A stretch of 64,000 bases of DNA. It comes from Salibacteraceae bacterium (GTDB lineage: Bacteria > Bacteroidota > Bacteroidia > Flavobacteriales_G > Salibacteraceae). The notes beneath the pieces are model-generated. The model was not told the DNA's origin. It saw only the letters and a list, made by a program, of their open reading frames with translations, and searched no databases. Where the stretch lies: NCBI GenBank assembly GCA_018401875.1, contig JAGYJZ010000007.1, positions 100,533 to 164,532 on the forward strand, in the 5' to 3' direction. The position numbers and the translations under genes are program-made. This document shows, piece by piece, positions 1 through 8,104 of this stretch. Each line of letters opens with the position of its first letter. The stretch's first letter is position 1.

Positions 1-719
1 ATAGAAAACAAATCAAAACTGAAAAGCACATCAAAGTTCATACTGGCGAAGTAACATGGCGCGTTGAGAATAGCTACACTAATTTAAAGTTTGATACGGC
101 AGGCACAAAAATCATTTTCACTAATTGGGCAAGGTATGCTGATGGTGAAAATGGTGACAGCCTTATGGATGAACGTTTCTTATATGTGCTGCTAGATACG
201 AGTACTTTCCAATATGAATTCATTCCGATTAAACCAAAATACAAGCGTTTTACCGGTGAGAAGGAGAGGATTTATGATATAATGCCCTATGCCATTCACG
301 ATAAAAGTGGGAGGTATATTGGCTTTAACTCCTTTCTAAATGAAATCATGATATTTAAGGAGGGATCTTTTTCAGAATCAAGTGTAACTGGCACGGTGCA
401 TCCTATTGAGCAGGTTTATATTTTAAGGGGAGAATCAACCGAAAATTTTCTAGATCATTTCATTGGAAAACGCGCCCACAGATTATTGTATTCTTCGAAG
501 CATGATTCATTCATAAGACGAATTAAAAAATGGGAAAAGAATGGAACCAGAGATGTCAACACCTACACCGTTGAAGTTTTAAATAGTCAATTCGAGGTAA
601 AAAATACTTTTGAACAAGGAAATGTAACACCCGTATTTTACCAATACGGAGACAATATTTACCTTAAAATTATGAATCGTGATACACAAATTTTAACGTA
701 TTATGTGTTTACGAATTAG
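1..719 (+). CDS. C-terminal part of a hypothetical protein, possibly a beta-propeller (DUF4221-like) protein
   Basis: The reading frame is open from the first bases of the window, so this is the 3' end of a gene that starts upstream; the internal ATG at 165 is not a convincing start. The visible 239 or so residues are rich in short beta-strand-like stretches with alternating aromatic and charged residues, as in Bacteroidota surface beta-propeller proteins. No catalytic motif is visible. It overlaps the next gene, a lipoprotein, by 17 bases, so the two are probably co-transcribed. The DUF4221 assignment is a guess from general character and neighbourhood. Confidence 0.6.
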   Translation, partial: RKQIKTEKHIKVHTGEVTWRVENSYTNLKFDTAGTKIIFTNWARYADGENGDSLMDERFLYVLLDTSTFQYEFIPIKPKYKRFTGEKERIYDIMPYAIHDKSGRYIGFNSFLNEIMIFKEGSFSESSVTGTVHPIEQVYILRGESTENFLDHFIGKRAHRLLYSSKHDSFIRRIKKWEKNGTRDVNTYTVEVLNSQFEVKNTFEQGNVTPVFYQYGDNIYLKIMNRDTQILTYYVFTN

Positions 720-1125
720 AATTTTGGTGTTAATTATCGTTTTGATGGTGGGCTGTGCAGGCGAAGTATCCCCTGAACAAGAAGTTTATGAATACATCAC
801 AGGGAACCTTTCTTTAAGCGAAAAACAACATGATGTATTTATCCTTCAAAATCCAAAAACTGTTTGCGGTGGTTGCATAAACACAGGCAACACTATCTCC
901 CAAAAGCACACCTCAATACCAACCATCACCACCCTTGAACGAAAAAGATTAGTGCGCTCAGAAAACTGCATTATTGATACAACTGGCAGATTATTTGACC
1001 TCTTACCGTCTACTCTTTTGTCTTACGTCCTCTTTAAAGATGATGAGAACCTTAGCTTCATTCTACTCGAACAAAAAAACTATGCATTGATTGAAAGCAA
1101 GATTGTTGAACTTGGTTTGGACTAA
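703..1125 (+). CDS. small predicted lipoprotein of unknown function
   Basis: A 140-residue protein with a hydrophobic N-terminus ending in a lipobox-like LMVGC near residue 18, so it is predicted to be lipidated and exported. The mature part carries a CGGC pair (residues about 54-57) within a short segment that resembles the strand before a redox CxxC, but no thioredoxin fold can be claimed. The ATG at 703 lies inside the end of the upstream gene, indicating translational coupling. Its downstream side is a long non-coding stretch. No family is recognised. Confidence 0.6.
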   Translation: MCLRIRILVLIIVLMVGCAGEVSPEQEVYEYITGNLSLSEKQHDVFILQNPKTVCGGCINTGNTISQKHTSIPTITTLERKRLVRSENCIIDTTGRLFDLLPSTLLSYVLFKDDENLSFILLEQKNYALIESKIVELGLD

Positions 1126-1673
1126 GATTAACTCATAAGTTGCTTAGAATTAACCTATCGGGTTTAAGTAGTATCTAGCATGTAATGCGTCTACATCAAG
1201 TTATTAGATCAAACTAATGAACTATATCATATCTTTTCGCAAAGCCAAAGTCATTGTCAAGCGAATCGACAAGGCAATGCGAGGGGTGAGATGAGGTTGG
1301 TTCGGGGTTCGTAGTTCTTTCGGCTGCTTTCGGCAGCCTTAGTTCGTGGTTGAGCCCGCAGGCGATTGATGTTTTATAATTCATAACTATTCCCACCACG
1401 AAGCACTTCCTTATAGTTGCGAGGAGTTAGTCGCAAGGAGCGAGTTACGAGTGACACAAGCAACCATCACCTCGTTCCTTATTGTCGCGTGGAACTGGGC
1501 GCGAGGGACAAGGTTCGGGCGCTGGAATTTACCGTAAACTGCGAACATCGAATCAAAAATCATCAGTCAACCTCGCGCACCACTCCTTTCGTGTCGAGCC
1601 GCTAATTATCAACCATGAATTATCCGTCATCAATCCTCTCTCTCGAAACCATCACACGATTACCTTTGCCCGC
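1126..1673. other. 548-base intergenic region with short hairpins, no credible gene
   Basis: No convincing coding sequence is seen. Short inverted repeats are visible: GGCTGC/GCAGCC around a TTTCG loop at 1322-1338, and TTGCGA/TCGCAA at 1417-1422 and 1431-1436, the latter within imperfect repeats of the type GCRAGGAG. Open frames crossing the region (including an in-frame extension upstream of tgt from 1482) lack any family resemblance. The last bases contain the promoter-like box of tgt. Confidence 0.5.
1661..1668 (+). promoter_or_regulatory. TAnnTTTG box (TACCTTTG) directly before tgt
   Basis: TACCTTTG matches the Bacteroidota -7 promoter element TAnnTTTG. It ends only five bases before the proposed TTG start of tgt at 1674, so the expected transcription start falls on or beside the start codon. 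No clear TTG -33 element is seen 19-21 bases upstream. Confidence 0.5.
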
Positions 1674-2804
1674 TTGAAATTTGAACTTCAACATACTGAC
1701 AAAGCTTCCTCTGCGCGAGCAGGCAAGCTTACTACCGATCACGGTGAAATATTGACGCCTATTTTTATGCCGGTGGGCACTGTGGCTTCTGTGAAAACGG
1801 TGCATCAACACGAACTGGACGAAGACATCAAAGCGCAGATCATTTTGGGAAATACCTATCACCTGTTTTTGCGGCCCGGCATGGATGTGATGCAAAAGGC
1901 CGGTGGGCTTCACCAATTCATGAATTGGAATAAACCCCTCTTGACCGACAGTGGTGGATACCAAGTGTATAGCTTGGCGAAAAGCAGAAAGATTACGGAA
2001 GAAGGCGTAACGTTTCAATCGCATATTGACGGTTCGCGGCATTTCTTTACGCCCGAAAGTGCCATGGATGTGCAGCGTCAAATCGGTGCAGACATTATTA
2101 TGGCGTTTGACGAGTGTCCACCATATCCGTGTGATGAACGATACGCAGAGAATTCTATGCACTTAACCCACCGCTGGTTGAAGCGCTGCTGCGATCATTT
2201 TGATCAAACGGAAGGATTATACGGCTATTCGCAAACGCTTTTTCCGATTGTGCAGGGTAGCACATACCCCCATTTGAGAAAGCAATCGGCTGAGTTTATC
2301 GCATCAATGGAGCGCGAAGGCAATGCCATTGGCGGCTTGTCGGTTGGCGAGCCGCATGAAAAAATGTACGAATCTACCGAGTTGGTATGTGGAATTTTGC
2401 CAAGCGATAAACCCCGCTATTTGATGGGAGTAGGAACTCCTGAGAATATTTTGGAATGCATTGCCCTCGGAGTAGATATGTTTGACTGCGTAATGCCCAC
2501 ACGCAATGCGCGACACGGTATGCTCTACACATGGAATGGAATCGTGAACATCAAGAATAAAAAATGGCACAGCGACTTTTCTCCGCTCGATGAAAGCGGC
2601 ACGAGCTATGTCGATTTCACTTATTCGAAAGCGTATGTGCGCCATTTGTTTTCGAGCGGTGAAATGCTCGGAATGCAGATCGCAAGCATCCATAATTTGG
2701 CATTCTACCTCGATTTGGTGACGCAGGCACGGCAACATATTTTGGCGGGTGATTTTTACGAATGGAAGTCGAAAGTCGTTCCTGTCATCAAACAGCGCTT
2801 ATAG
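1674..2804 (+). CDS. tgt: tRNA-guanine transglycosylase (queuine tRNA-ribosyltransferase)
   Basis: Exchanges guanine-34 in tRNAs with GUN anticodons for a queuosine precursor. The protein has the family landmarks: the N-terminal FELQHTDKASSARAGKL, PIFMPVGT, LGNTYHL, the nucleophile-containing LTDSGGYQVYS, FDECPPYP, IGGLSVGEP, YLMGVGTPENI and DMFDCVMPTRNARHG. The zinc-binding CxCxxC-His motif near the C-terminus expected in many bacterial Tgt proteins is not evident here. I chose the TTG at 1674 because family homology begins exactly there (LKFELQ for the usual MKFEL) and gives 376 residues, the usual length; the in-frame ATG at 1482 would add a 64-residue tail of intergenic character. One base separates it from the LptF/G gene. 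Confidence 0.93.
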   Translation: MKFELQHTDKASSARAGKLTTDHGEILTPIFMPVGTVASVKTVHQHELDEDIKAQIILGNTYHLFLRPGMDVMQKAGGLHQFMNWNKPLLTDSGGYQVYSLAKSRKITEEGVTFQSHIDGSRHFFTPESAMDVQRQIGADIIMAFDECPPYPCDERYAENSMHLTHRWLKRCCDHFDQTEGLYGYSQTLFPIVQGSTYPHLRKQSAEFIASMEREGNAIGGLSVGEPHEKMYESTELVCGILPSDKPRYLMGVGTPENILECIALGVDMFDCVMPTRNARHGMLYTWNGIVNIKNKKWHSDFSPLDESGTSYVDFTYSKAYVRHLFSSGEMLGMQIASIHNLAFYLDLVTQARQHILAGDFYEWKSKVVPVIKQRL

Positions 2805-2805
2805 A

Positions 2806-3882
2806 TTGAAAATCATCGACCTCTATATCATCAAACGTTTTTTACTGACGTTTTTTTTCATCCTTGGCATCATCATGTCCATTGCCATCATTTTTGACCT
2901 GAGCGAACAAATCGATGATTTGGTTGAAAACAAAGCTCCGTTTTTCGATGTGCTATGGTTATACTATAAAAACTTTGTGCTGTTTTACGGCAATCTATTC
3001 AGTCCGCTCTTAACATTTTTAGCCGTTATTTTCTTCACCTCACAGTTGGCAAGCAGAACAGAAATTGTCGCAATACTGAGCGGTGGCATAAGTTTTAATC
3101 GCCTGATGTGGCCTTATTTTATCTCCGCTACACTGCTCGCTGCGGGGTCGTTTTACCTCAATAATTATTTGGTGCCTAAGGCCAACCGCGAGCGCATCGA
3201 GTTTGAGATGCAATACATTCATACCTACAGGCGCACACTCAACCAAGGCGTGCACAAACAGATTGCTCCCGGACAGATGATTTATTTCGACAAGTTCAAC
3301 TCAAAGAGCAATATTGGTTATGAATTTACGATCGAAGAGTGGGACGGCATAACACTGAAATCAAAGCTGTTTGCCAACTATGTGAAGTGGGATACAAACA
3401 CCCGCGTTTGGACACTCGAAAACTATTATTTACGCACCTTTCAAAATGGGGAAGAGCGCGTGACTGAAGGTGAAAAACGCGACACTACATTTTCGTTTAC
3501 GCCCGATGAATTTGCATTGCGTATTGATGATATCCAAAGGATGGATGTGAATGAATTGGATGATTTTATCGCAGAACAGCGGCTAAAAGGTTCGCCCAAC
3601 ATTGCGTATTACTTAATCGAAAAGCACACGCGGAACGCATTGCCATTTTCAACGTATATTTTGACGATTATCGGTGTAGCCATGAGCAGCCGAAAAGTGC
3701 GTGGTGGCATCGGGGCGCACATTGCGGCAGGTTTAGCATTGGCGGTGACCTATATTTTGGCGATGAAGGTGAGCACGGTGTATGCCACCAATGCGGGACT
3801 AGACCCGTTGTATGCAGCGTGGATTCCGAATTTGCTCTACGGTGTGCTGGCCATTTACTTGTATTCACGCGCACCGAAATAG
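2806..3882 (+). CDS. LptF/LptG-family permease (LPS export ABC transporter membrane subunit)
   Basis: A 358-residue YjgP/YjgQ-family protein. Members form the membrane part of the LptB2FG transporter that extracts LPS from the inner membrane. The N-terminal DLYIIKRFLLTFFFILG, three membrane segments before about residue 125, a large periplasmic beta-rich middle (about 130-265) and three C-terminal membrane segments fit the family layout. The TTG at 2806 is one base after the tgt stop codon and aligns with the typical start of LptG proteins (LKIIDLYII); the longer frame from 2749 lies inside tgt. Tgt-LptG pairing is common in Bacteroidota. LptF versus LptG cannot be decided from sequence reading alone. 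Confidence 0.88.
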   Translation: MKIIDLYIIKRFLLTFFFILGIIMSIAIIFDLSEQIDDLVENKAPFFDVLWLYYKNFVLFYGNLFSPLLTFLAVIFFTSQLASRTEIVAILSGGISFNRLMWPYFISATLLAAGSFYLNNYLVPKANRERIEFEMQYIHTYRRTLNQGVHKQIAPGQMIYFDKFNSKSNIGYEFTIEEWDGITLKSKLFANYVKWDTNTRVWTLENYYLRTFQNGEERVTEGEKRDTTFSFTPDEFALRIDDIQRMDVNELDDFIAEQRLKGSPNIAYYLIEKHTRNALPFSTYILTIIGVAMSSRKVRGGIGAHIAAGLALAVTYILAMKVSTVYATNAGLDPLYAAWIPNLLYGVLAIYLYSRAPK

Positions 3883-3886
3883 AAAC

Positions 3887-4099
3887 CTAAATTCCACATT
3901 CGCCATTTTCATAGTCGTCAATTCCCGCACATTCGGCATGGCAACTGTTGCTGTAGGTTTTGTTATCGCAGCCGCAAACAGGCGCGTAAATTTCGATGCA
4001 TACGCAGGCCTCATCCACAGGTTTTGATTTGCATTTGTCGCAACTAAGCACAATGGATCCAATTCCAGCGAGAAGAATAAAGGACAAGATTCTGAGCAT
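3887..4099 (-). CDS. Kazal-type single-domain lipoprotein, putative protease inhibitor
   Basis: A 70-residue protein with a signal peptide and lipobox (IVLSC, Cys about 19), followed by one Kazal-type domain: six cysteines in CVCIEIYAPVCGCDNKTYSN and the downstream CHAECAG and GEC, with the family-typical PVCGCDNKTYSNSC core. Kazal domains inhibit serine proteases; bacterial lipidated versions are presumed to sit on the cell surface or in the periplasm. It ends four bases from the convergent lptF/G gene and starts divergently from the flippase gene. The reactive-site loop would be around EIYAP, so the target protease cannot be inferred. Confidence 0.82.
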   Translation of the reverse strand: MLRILSFILLAGIGSIVLSCDKCKSKPVDEACVCIEIYAPVCGCDNKTYSNSCHAECAGIDDYENGECGI

Positions 4100-4146
4100 G
4101 TGTAGTGGGTTTTATGGTGATTTAAACGTAATTCGCACTATTAACG

Positions 4147-5592
4147 ATGGGAGTCAACAGAAATTTTTCGATCAACCTTATTTTTTTACTCGGACTTAAC
4201 TTATTGGTCAAGCCGTTCTACCTTTTTGGAGTAGAAGTAGGAGTGCAGAATGCGGTTGGGGCAGAAGACTATGGCTTGTACTATGCCATGTTTAATTTTA
4301 CGTTTTTGTTCAATGTGCTGCTCGACTTGGGAATCAACAATTTTCAAAAAATAAAGGTCGCACAAGATGCCGATTTGGGCATGCAGAACATGGCTACACT
4401 GCTGCCCATGAAGCTTTTGCTGAGTGGGTTGTATGTGGTGGTCACGGTGCTTACAGCAGTGGCCATCGGCTTTGAAGCAGAGTATTGGTTCTTTATCGGA
4501 TGGCTGATGCTCAACCACATCCTTTCGGTGTTTCTGTTGATGCTGCGGGCAAACCTTTCTGGCCTGCACCTCTTTTTGCGCGACAGTGTGCTGAGCGTGG
4601 TTGATCGTTTGCTGATGATCATCGGAGTGGGGTATTTACTGTGGTTTGGAAAGGAGAAATTTGAGATAGAAACGTTTGTGCTTTTTCAAACAGGGGCGTA
4701 CGCTTCGGCCATTGTGTTAGCACTTTTGCTCACTCCGGCTGGCAAGCGATTAATTATTCCAAATGTCAGTATTGTGGCCATGTGGTCGATGGCGAAAAAA
4801 ACATGGCCCTTTGCGCTGCTTATTTTATTGATGACAGCTTACAACAAACTAGACGGAATCATGCTCGAACGCTTGGCAAATGAAGGAACATTAGAAGCTG
4901 GAATTTATGCTCAAGCATTCCGCATATTGGATGCAGGAAACAGTTTTGCATTCTTGTATGCAGGGTTGTTGTTGCCCATGTTTGCCCGCATTTTGCATCA
5001 GAATAACGGCTTGAACGAACTGCATGCCTTGGTCGATCAAGCGTGCCGTTTGCTGATTGCGCCTGCAGGAGTAGTGTGTGTGATTTCGTTGTTTTATAGC
5101 GACTGGCTGATGCACTTGCTTTATGATGAATACGCTGAACGCAGCGCACTGAGCTTAGTTTGGCTGATGGGTTCCTTCGTGTTTTTAGCTGTGGGATATG
5201 TTTTTGGAACCCTGATTACGGCATCTTCTGAAATGAAAGCACTCAATTGGATTGCCTTTGCAACCGTCTTGCTCAATGTGGTGTTAAACATTTGGTTGAT
5301 TCCCGACTACGGCTCTGAAGGTGCTGCATTTACAAGTTTCGTCAGTCTCGGATTTATGGCTATTTCTCAGATCATTTTCTCGTACCGAAAATTTAGAGTC
5401 GCCATTTTTCCTTGGTTGTGGCGCGCAGCGATGCTTTGGACGATCACCGTAGCGGCCGTATTTACAGCATCATTCTTGAATTTCGACATCCCTTCTTCCA
5501 TCATTTTTGTGCTCGTTGTATCGCTTGTCGCCTTTTTTGCGTTTGTGGTAGATCGTTCAATGATGTTGGAGGTCTTTAAAAGAAGCGTATAG
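4147..5592 (+). CDS. oligosaccharide flippase family protein (Wzx-like)
   Basis: A 481-residue integral membrane protein with about 12-14 hydrophobic segments along its length, consistent with the MOP-superfamily polysaccharide flippases that move lipid-linked glycan units across the inner membrane. Conserved features include the N-terminal LGLNLLVKPFYLFGVEVGVQ region, the GAEDYGLYYA turn seen in flippases near segment 2, and the C-terminal pattern of small hydrophobic helices with NIWLIPDYGSEGAAF. It is the first gene of a set with a Wzz-like chain-length protein and an O-antigen ligase, supporting a role in O-chain or surface polysaccharide assembly. Confidence 0.82.
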   Translation: MGVNRNFSINLIFLLGLNLLVKPFYLFGVEVGVQNAVGAEDYGLYYAMFNFTFLFNVLLDLGINNFQKIKVAQDADLGMQNMATLLPMKLLLSGLYVVVTVLTAVAIGFEAEYWFFIGWLMLNHILSVFLLMLRANLSGLHLFLRDSVLSVVDRLLMIIGVGYLLWFGKEKFEIETFVLFQTGAYASAIVLALLLTPAGKRLIIPNVSIVAMWSMAKKTWPFALLILLMTAYNKLDGIMLERLANEGTLEAGIYAQAFRILDAGNSFAFLYAGLLLPMFARILHQNNGLNELHALVDQACRLLIAPAGVVCVISLFYSDWLMHLLYDEYAERSALSLVWLMGSFVFLAVGYVFGTLITASSEMKALNWIAFATVLLNVVLNIWLIPDYGSEGAAFTSFVSLGFMAISQIIFSYRKFRVAIFPWLWRAAMLWTITVAAVFTASFLNFDIPSSIIFVLVVSLVAFFAFVVDRSMMLEVFKRSV

Positions 5593-5606
5593 ATGCGCTC
5601 AATGCC

Positions 5607-5614
5607 TACATTTG
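5607..5614 (+). promoter_or_regulatory. TAnnTTTG box (TACATTTG) upstream of the Wzz-like gene
   Basis: TACATTTG lies 28 bases before the ATG at 5642, in the 49-base gap after the flippase gene. It matches the Bacteroidota -7 consensus, so the Wzz-like gene may have its own promoter. No good TTG is seen at the -33 distance. Confidence 0.35.
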
Positions 5615-5641
5615 CCATCCTTAAAAAGCCTATAAAAACCT

Positions 5642-6658
5642 ATGCAAGACAAGGAATACAAGAAGAATTTTGATTCAACCAATCTGATTTTCTTCCTATT
5701 ACGTTACCGTAAGCCGCTGATAATCATTTCTCTGATCGCTGCACTTGTGTCTTCAGCAGTGTCGTTCATGATTCAAGAGAAGTTTCTGTCCACCGTCATC
5801 TTGTTTCCAGCGGCCACCAACTCCATTTCAAAATCGTTGATGGCCCAAGACATGAGTGGTAAGCAAGATATAAATGCCTTCGGTGAGGAAGAAGAAGCCG
5901 AACAGATGCTTCAGATTTTGAATTCAGACGACATCAGTGGTCGCATTCGCACCAAGTATAATTTGATGAAGCATTATGGCTTTGACTCAGGTGAGCAATT
6001 TGCGTTGACCAATACGGTGAAAGAGTATCAAGACAACGTCACATTCAAACGAACCGAATTTAACTCGGTGCGCATTGACGTGCTCGACCACAGTAAAGAC
6101 ACCGCGGCTTTAATCGCCAACGATGTGGCGGCATTGCTCGACAGTGTGCGCACGCGTATGCAACACGACCGTGCTAAGCAAGGTTTGAAGATCATAGAGA
6201 ATGAGTATTTCAAAATGCAGACCTACATGAAGGGAATGGAAGATTCATTGACGGCCATTAGAAAACGCGGCTTAACAGATTTTGAAGTAGAGGTGGAGCA
6301 GTTGACTAAAGCCTACTACGATGCTATTGCCAAAGGAAACACGAAGCTCGTTAACGACTTGCAGAAGAAGTTAGACATCTTTGCTGAATACGGTTCAGCC
6401 TACCTTTCGCTCACTGAAAACCTCGAATTTGAGCGCGAGCAACTCGCATTATTGCGCGCTAAATATGAAGAAACACGTGCTGATGCCAATGAAACATTAA
6501 CAACGAAATTTATCGTTAACAGTGCATGGCCTGCAGAGAAAAAGGCCTATCCCATTCGTTGGTTGATCGTGGTGGTATCAACGTTATCTACCTTTTTATT
6601 GACGGTGTTGGGCATCATCGCAATTGAAAATTTCAAGAAGTTTAAGACGGAAGAATAG
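5642..6658 (+). CDS. Wzz/GumC-like polysaccharide chain-length determinant protein
   Basis: A 338-residue protein with one membrane segment near residues 27-47 (KPLIIISLIAALVSSAVSFM) and a second at about 307-327, the topology of Wzz/FepE chain-length regulators, with a large periplasmic part between. The middle has long helices rich in E, K and R (about residues 170-290) as in the coiled-coil stalk of this family. No C-terminal tyrosine kinase domain is present. The protein would set the modal length of the polymer made with the flanking flippase and ligase/polymerase. Confidence 0.85.
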   Translation: MQDKEYKKNFDSTNLIFFLLRYRKPLIIISLIAALVSSAVSFMIQEKFLSTVILFPAATNSISKSLMAQDMSGKQDINAFGEEEEAEQMLQILNSDDISGRIRTKYNLMKHYGFDSGEQFALTNTVKEYQDNVTFKRTEFNSVRIDVLDHSKDTAALIANDVAALLDSVRTRMQHDRAKQGLKIIENEYFKMQTYMKGMEDSLTAIRKRGLTDFEVEVEQLTKAYYDAIAKGNTKLVNDLQKKLDIFAEYGSAYLSLTENLEFEREQLALLRAKYEETRADANETLTTKFIVNSAWPAEKKAYPIRWLIVVVSTLSTFLLTVLGIIAIENFKKFKTEE

Positions 6659-6667
6659 CCTTGCACT

Positions 6668-8104
6668 TTGACTGAAATCCAAAAGATTAGGACACTCTAC
6701 TTGATTGGTGGAAGCTTTATTTTGCTTTCATCGGTTTTCTTGTATTTCGAGCAGTTTTGGATTTTGCTGCTCCCGATTGTATTGGCCGTTGTTGGTGTTG
6801 CTCTTTTCAGGCTCGATTGGCTTTTTCTGATCATCACGATGTTGACTCCATTGTCTGTAAACATCGAAGACATCGGAGGCGGATTTGGGCTTCATTTGCC
6901 TACTGAACCGCTGATTTTCGGATTGATGTTGGTGTTTTTGATCCGCGTTTTTTACGATAATTACTTCGATTCGAAAGTGCTCAGGCACCCATTGACATTG
7001 ATGATTGGCATTAATTTAGGATGGATTCTCATCACCACATTTACCAGTGAAGATCCGATGGTGTCCGTCAAATTTTTCCTATCGCGACTGTGGTTCGTTG
7101 TTGGATTCTTTTTCGTGGCAACCCAAGTTTTTCGCAACGATCGCAATATCCACCGCTTTATCTGGTTGTTTACCATTCCGCTGATGGTTGTGGCCATCTA
7201 CACTATAGTCATGCATTCTACCCATGGTTTTGATCAGAAGTCGGCTCATTGGGTGATGCAACCATTTTTTAAAGACCACACCAGTTATGGCGCCATCTTG
7301 GCCATGTTTTACCCCATCGTGTGGGCGTATTTGTGGAGTAAAAACTTGACGCTGAATTCTAAAATTGTTATTTCAGTAGTTATGGCGATTCTTACCCTCG
7401 CCATCATTTTGTCATATACGCGTGCGGCTTGGGTGAGTCTTGTGGGTGTGTTGGTGCTGTTTATTCTGGTACAGATTCGCATACGTTGGTGGGTGGTGGC
7501 CATGATTGCAGTAATGGCTGTAGGTGCATTTTTCACTTTTCAAGAGCAGGTCTTAATGAAACTCGAGCAGAACCGTCAAGATTCTTCTGACGACTTGGCC
7601 GAGCACGTCAATTCCATTTCAAATGTCGCCACAGACGCGAGCAACTTAGAGCGTATCAACCGTTGGAGTGCCGCCTTGCGCATGTTTGAAGAACGGCCTG
7701 TGTTTGGCTACGGTCCGGGAACATACAAGTTTCACTACGCACCATTTCAGCATTCATCTCAGCTCACGATCATCAGCACCAATTTTGGTGACCTCGGCAA
7801 TGCGCACAGCGAATACTTCGGTCCGTTGGCCGAAATGGGCGTGTTAGGCATGCTCACTTTTTTGATGATCATCGCAATGGCCTTGTATAAGTTTATTACG
7901 GTTTATTATTCAACCAAGTCGTTGGAGATGAGAATTGTAGTTATGGGCACATTTTTAGGGTTTGTGACCTACATCGTGCATGGAGTGCTCAATAATTACT
8001 TGGATTTAGATAAGGCAAACGTTCCATTCTGGGGTTTTCTGGCCATTTTAGTTGCCATCGAGCTCTACCACAAAGAAAAATCAGAGGAAGCGACAGCTTA
8101 CTAG
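6668..8104 (+). CDS. O-antigen ligase family protein (Wzy_C domain)
   Basis: A 478-residue inner-membrane protein with about 12 hydrophobic segments and a large periplasmic loop (about residues 290-395). The loop carries the family signature RINRWSAALRMFEERPVFGYGPGTY, read here in two parts (RWSAALRMFEERP and GYGPGTYKF), and the HSEYFGPLAEMGVLG segment with the conserved His. Such proteins are either WaaL ligases that join O-chains to lipid A-core or related Wzy polymerases. The start is a TTG nine bases after the Wzz-like stop codon. The gene's end overlaps the convergent phosphatase gene by 24 bases. Confidence 0.85.
   Translation: MTEIQKIRTLYLIGGSFILLSSVFLYFEQFWILLLPIVLAVVGVALFRLDWLFLIITMLTPLSVNIEDIGGGFGLHLPTEPLIFGLMLVFLIRVFYDNYFDSKVLRHPLTLMIGINLGWILITTFTSEDPMVSVKFFLSRLWFVVGFFFVATQVFRNDRNIHRFIWLFTIPLMVVAIYTIVMHSTHGFDQKSAHWVMQPFFKDHTSYGAILAMFYPIVWAYLWSKNLTLNSKIVISVVMAILTLAIILSYTRAAWVSLVGVLVLFILVQIRIRWWVVAMIAVMAVGAFFTFQEQVLMKLEQNRQDSSDDLAEHVNSISNVATDASNLERINRWSAALRMFEERPVFGYGPGTYKFHYAPFQHSSQLTIISTNFGDLGNAHSEYFGPLAEMGVLGMLTFLMIIAMALYKFITVYYSTKSLEMRIVVMGTFLGFVTYIVHGVLNNYLDLDKANVPFWGFLAILVAIELYHKEKSEEATAY

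Noticed and set aside
1482..1673. N-terminal extension of tgt from an ATG at 1482
   Set aside because: It adds 64 residues of intergenic character with no family counterpart; homology and the promoter box place the start at the TTG 1674.
2749..2805. Upstream start (GTG) for the LptF/G-family gene
   Set aside because: It lies inside tgt and precedes the conserved N-terminus; the TTG at 2806 begins exactly with the family sequence.
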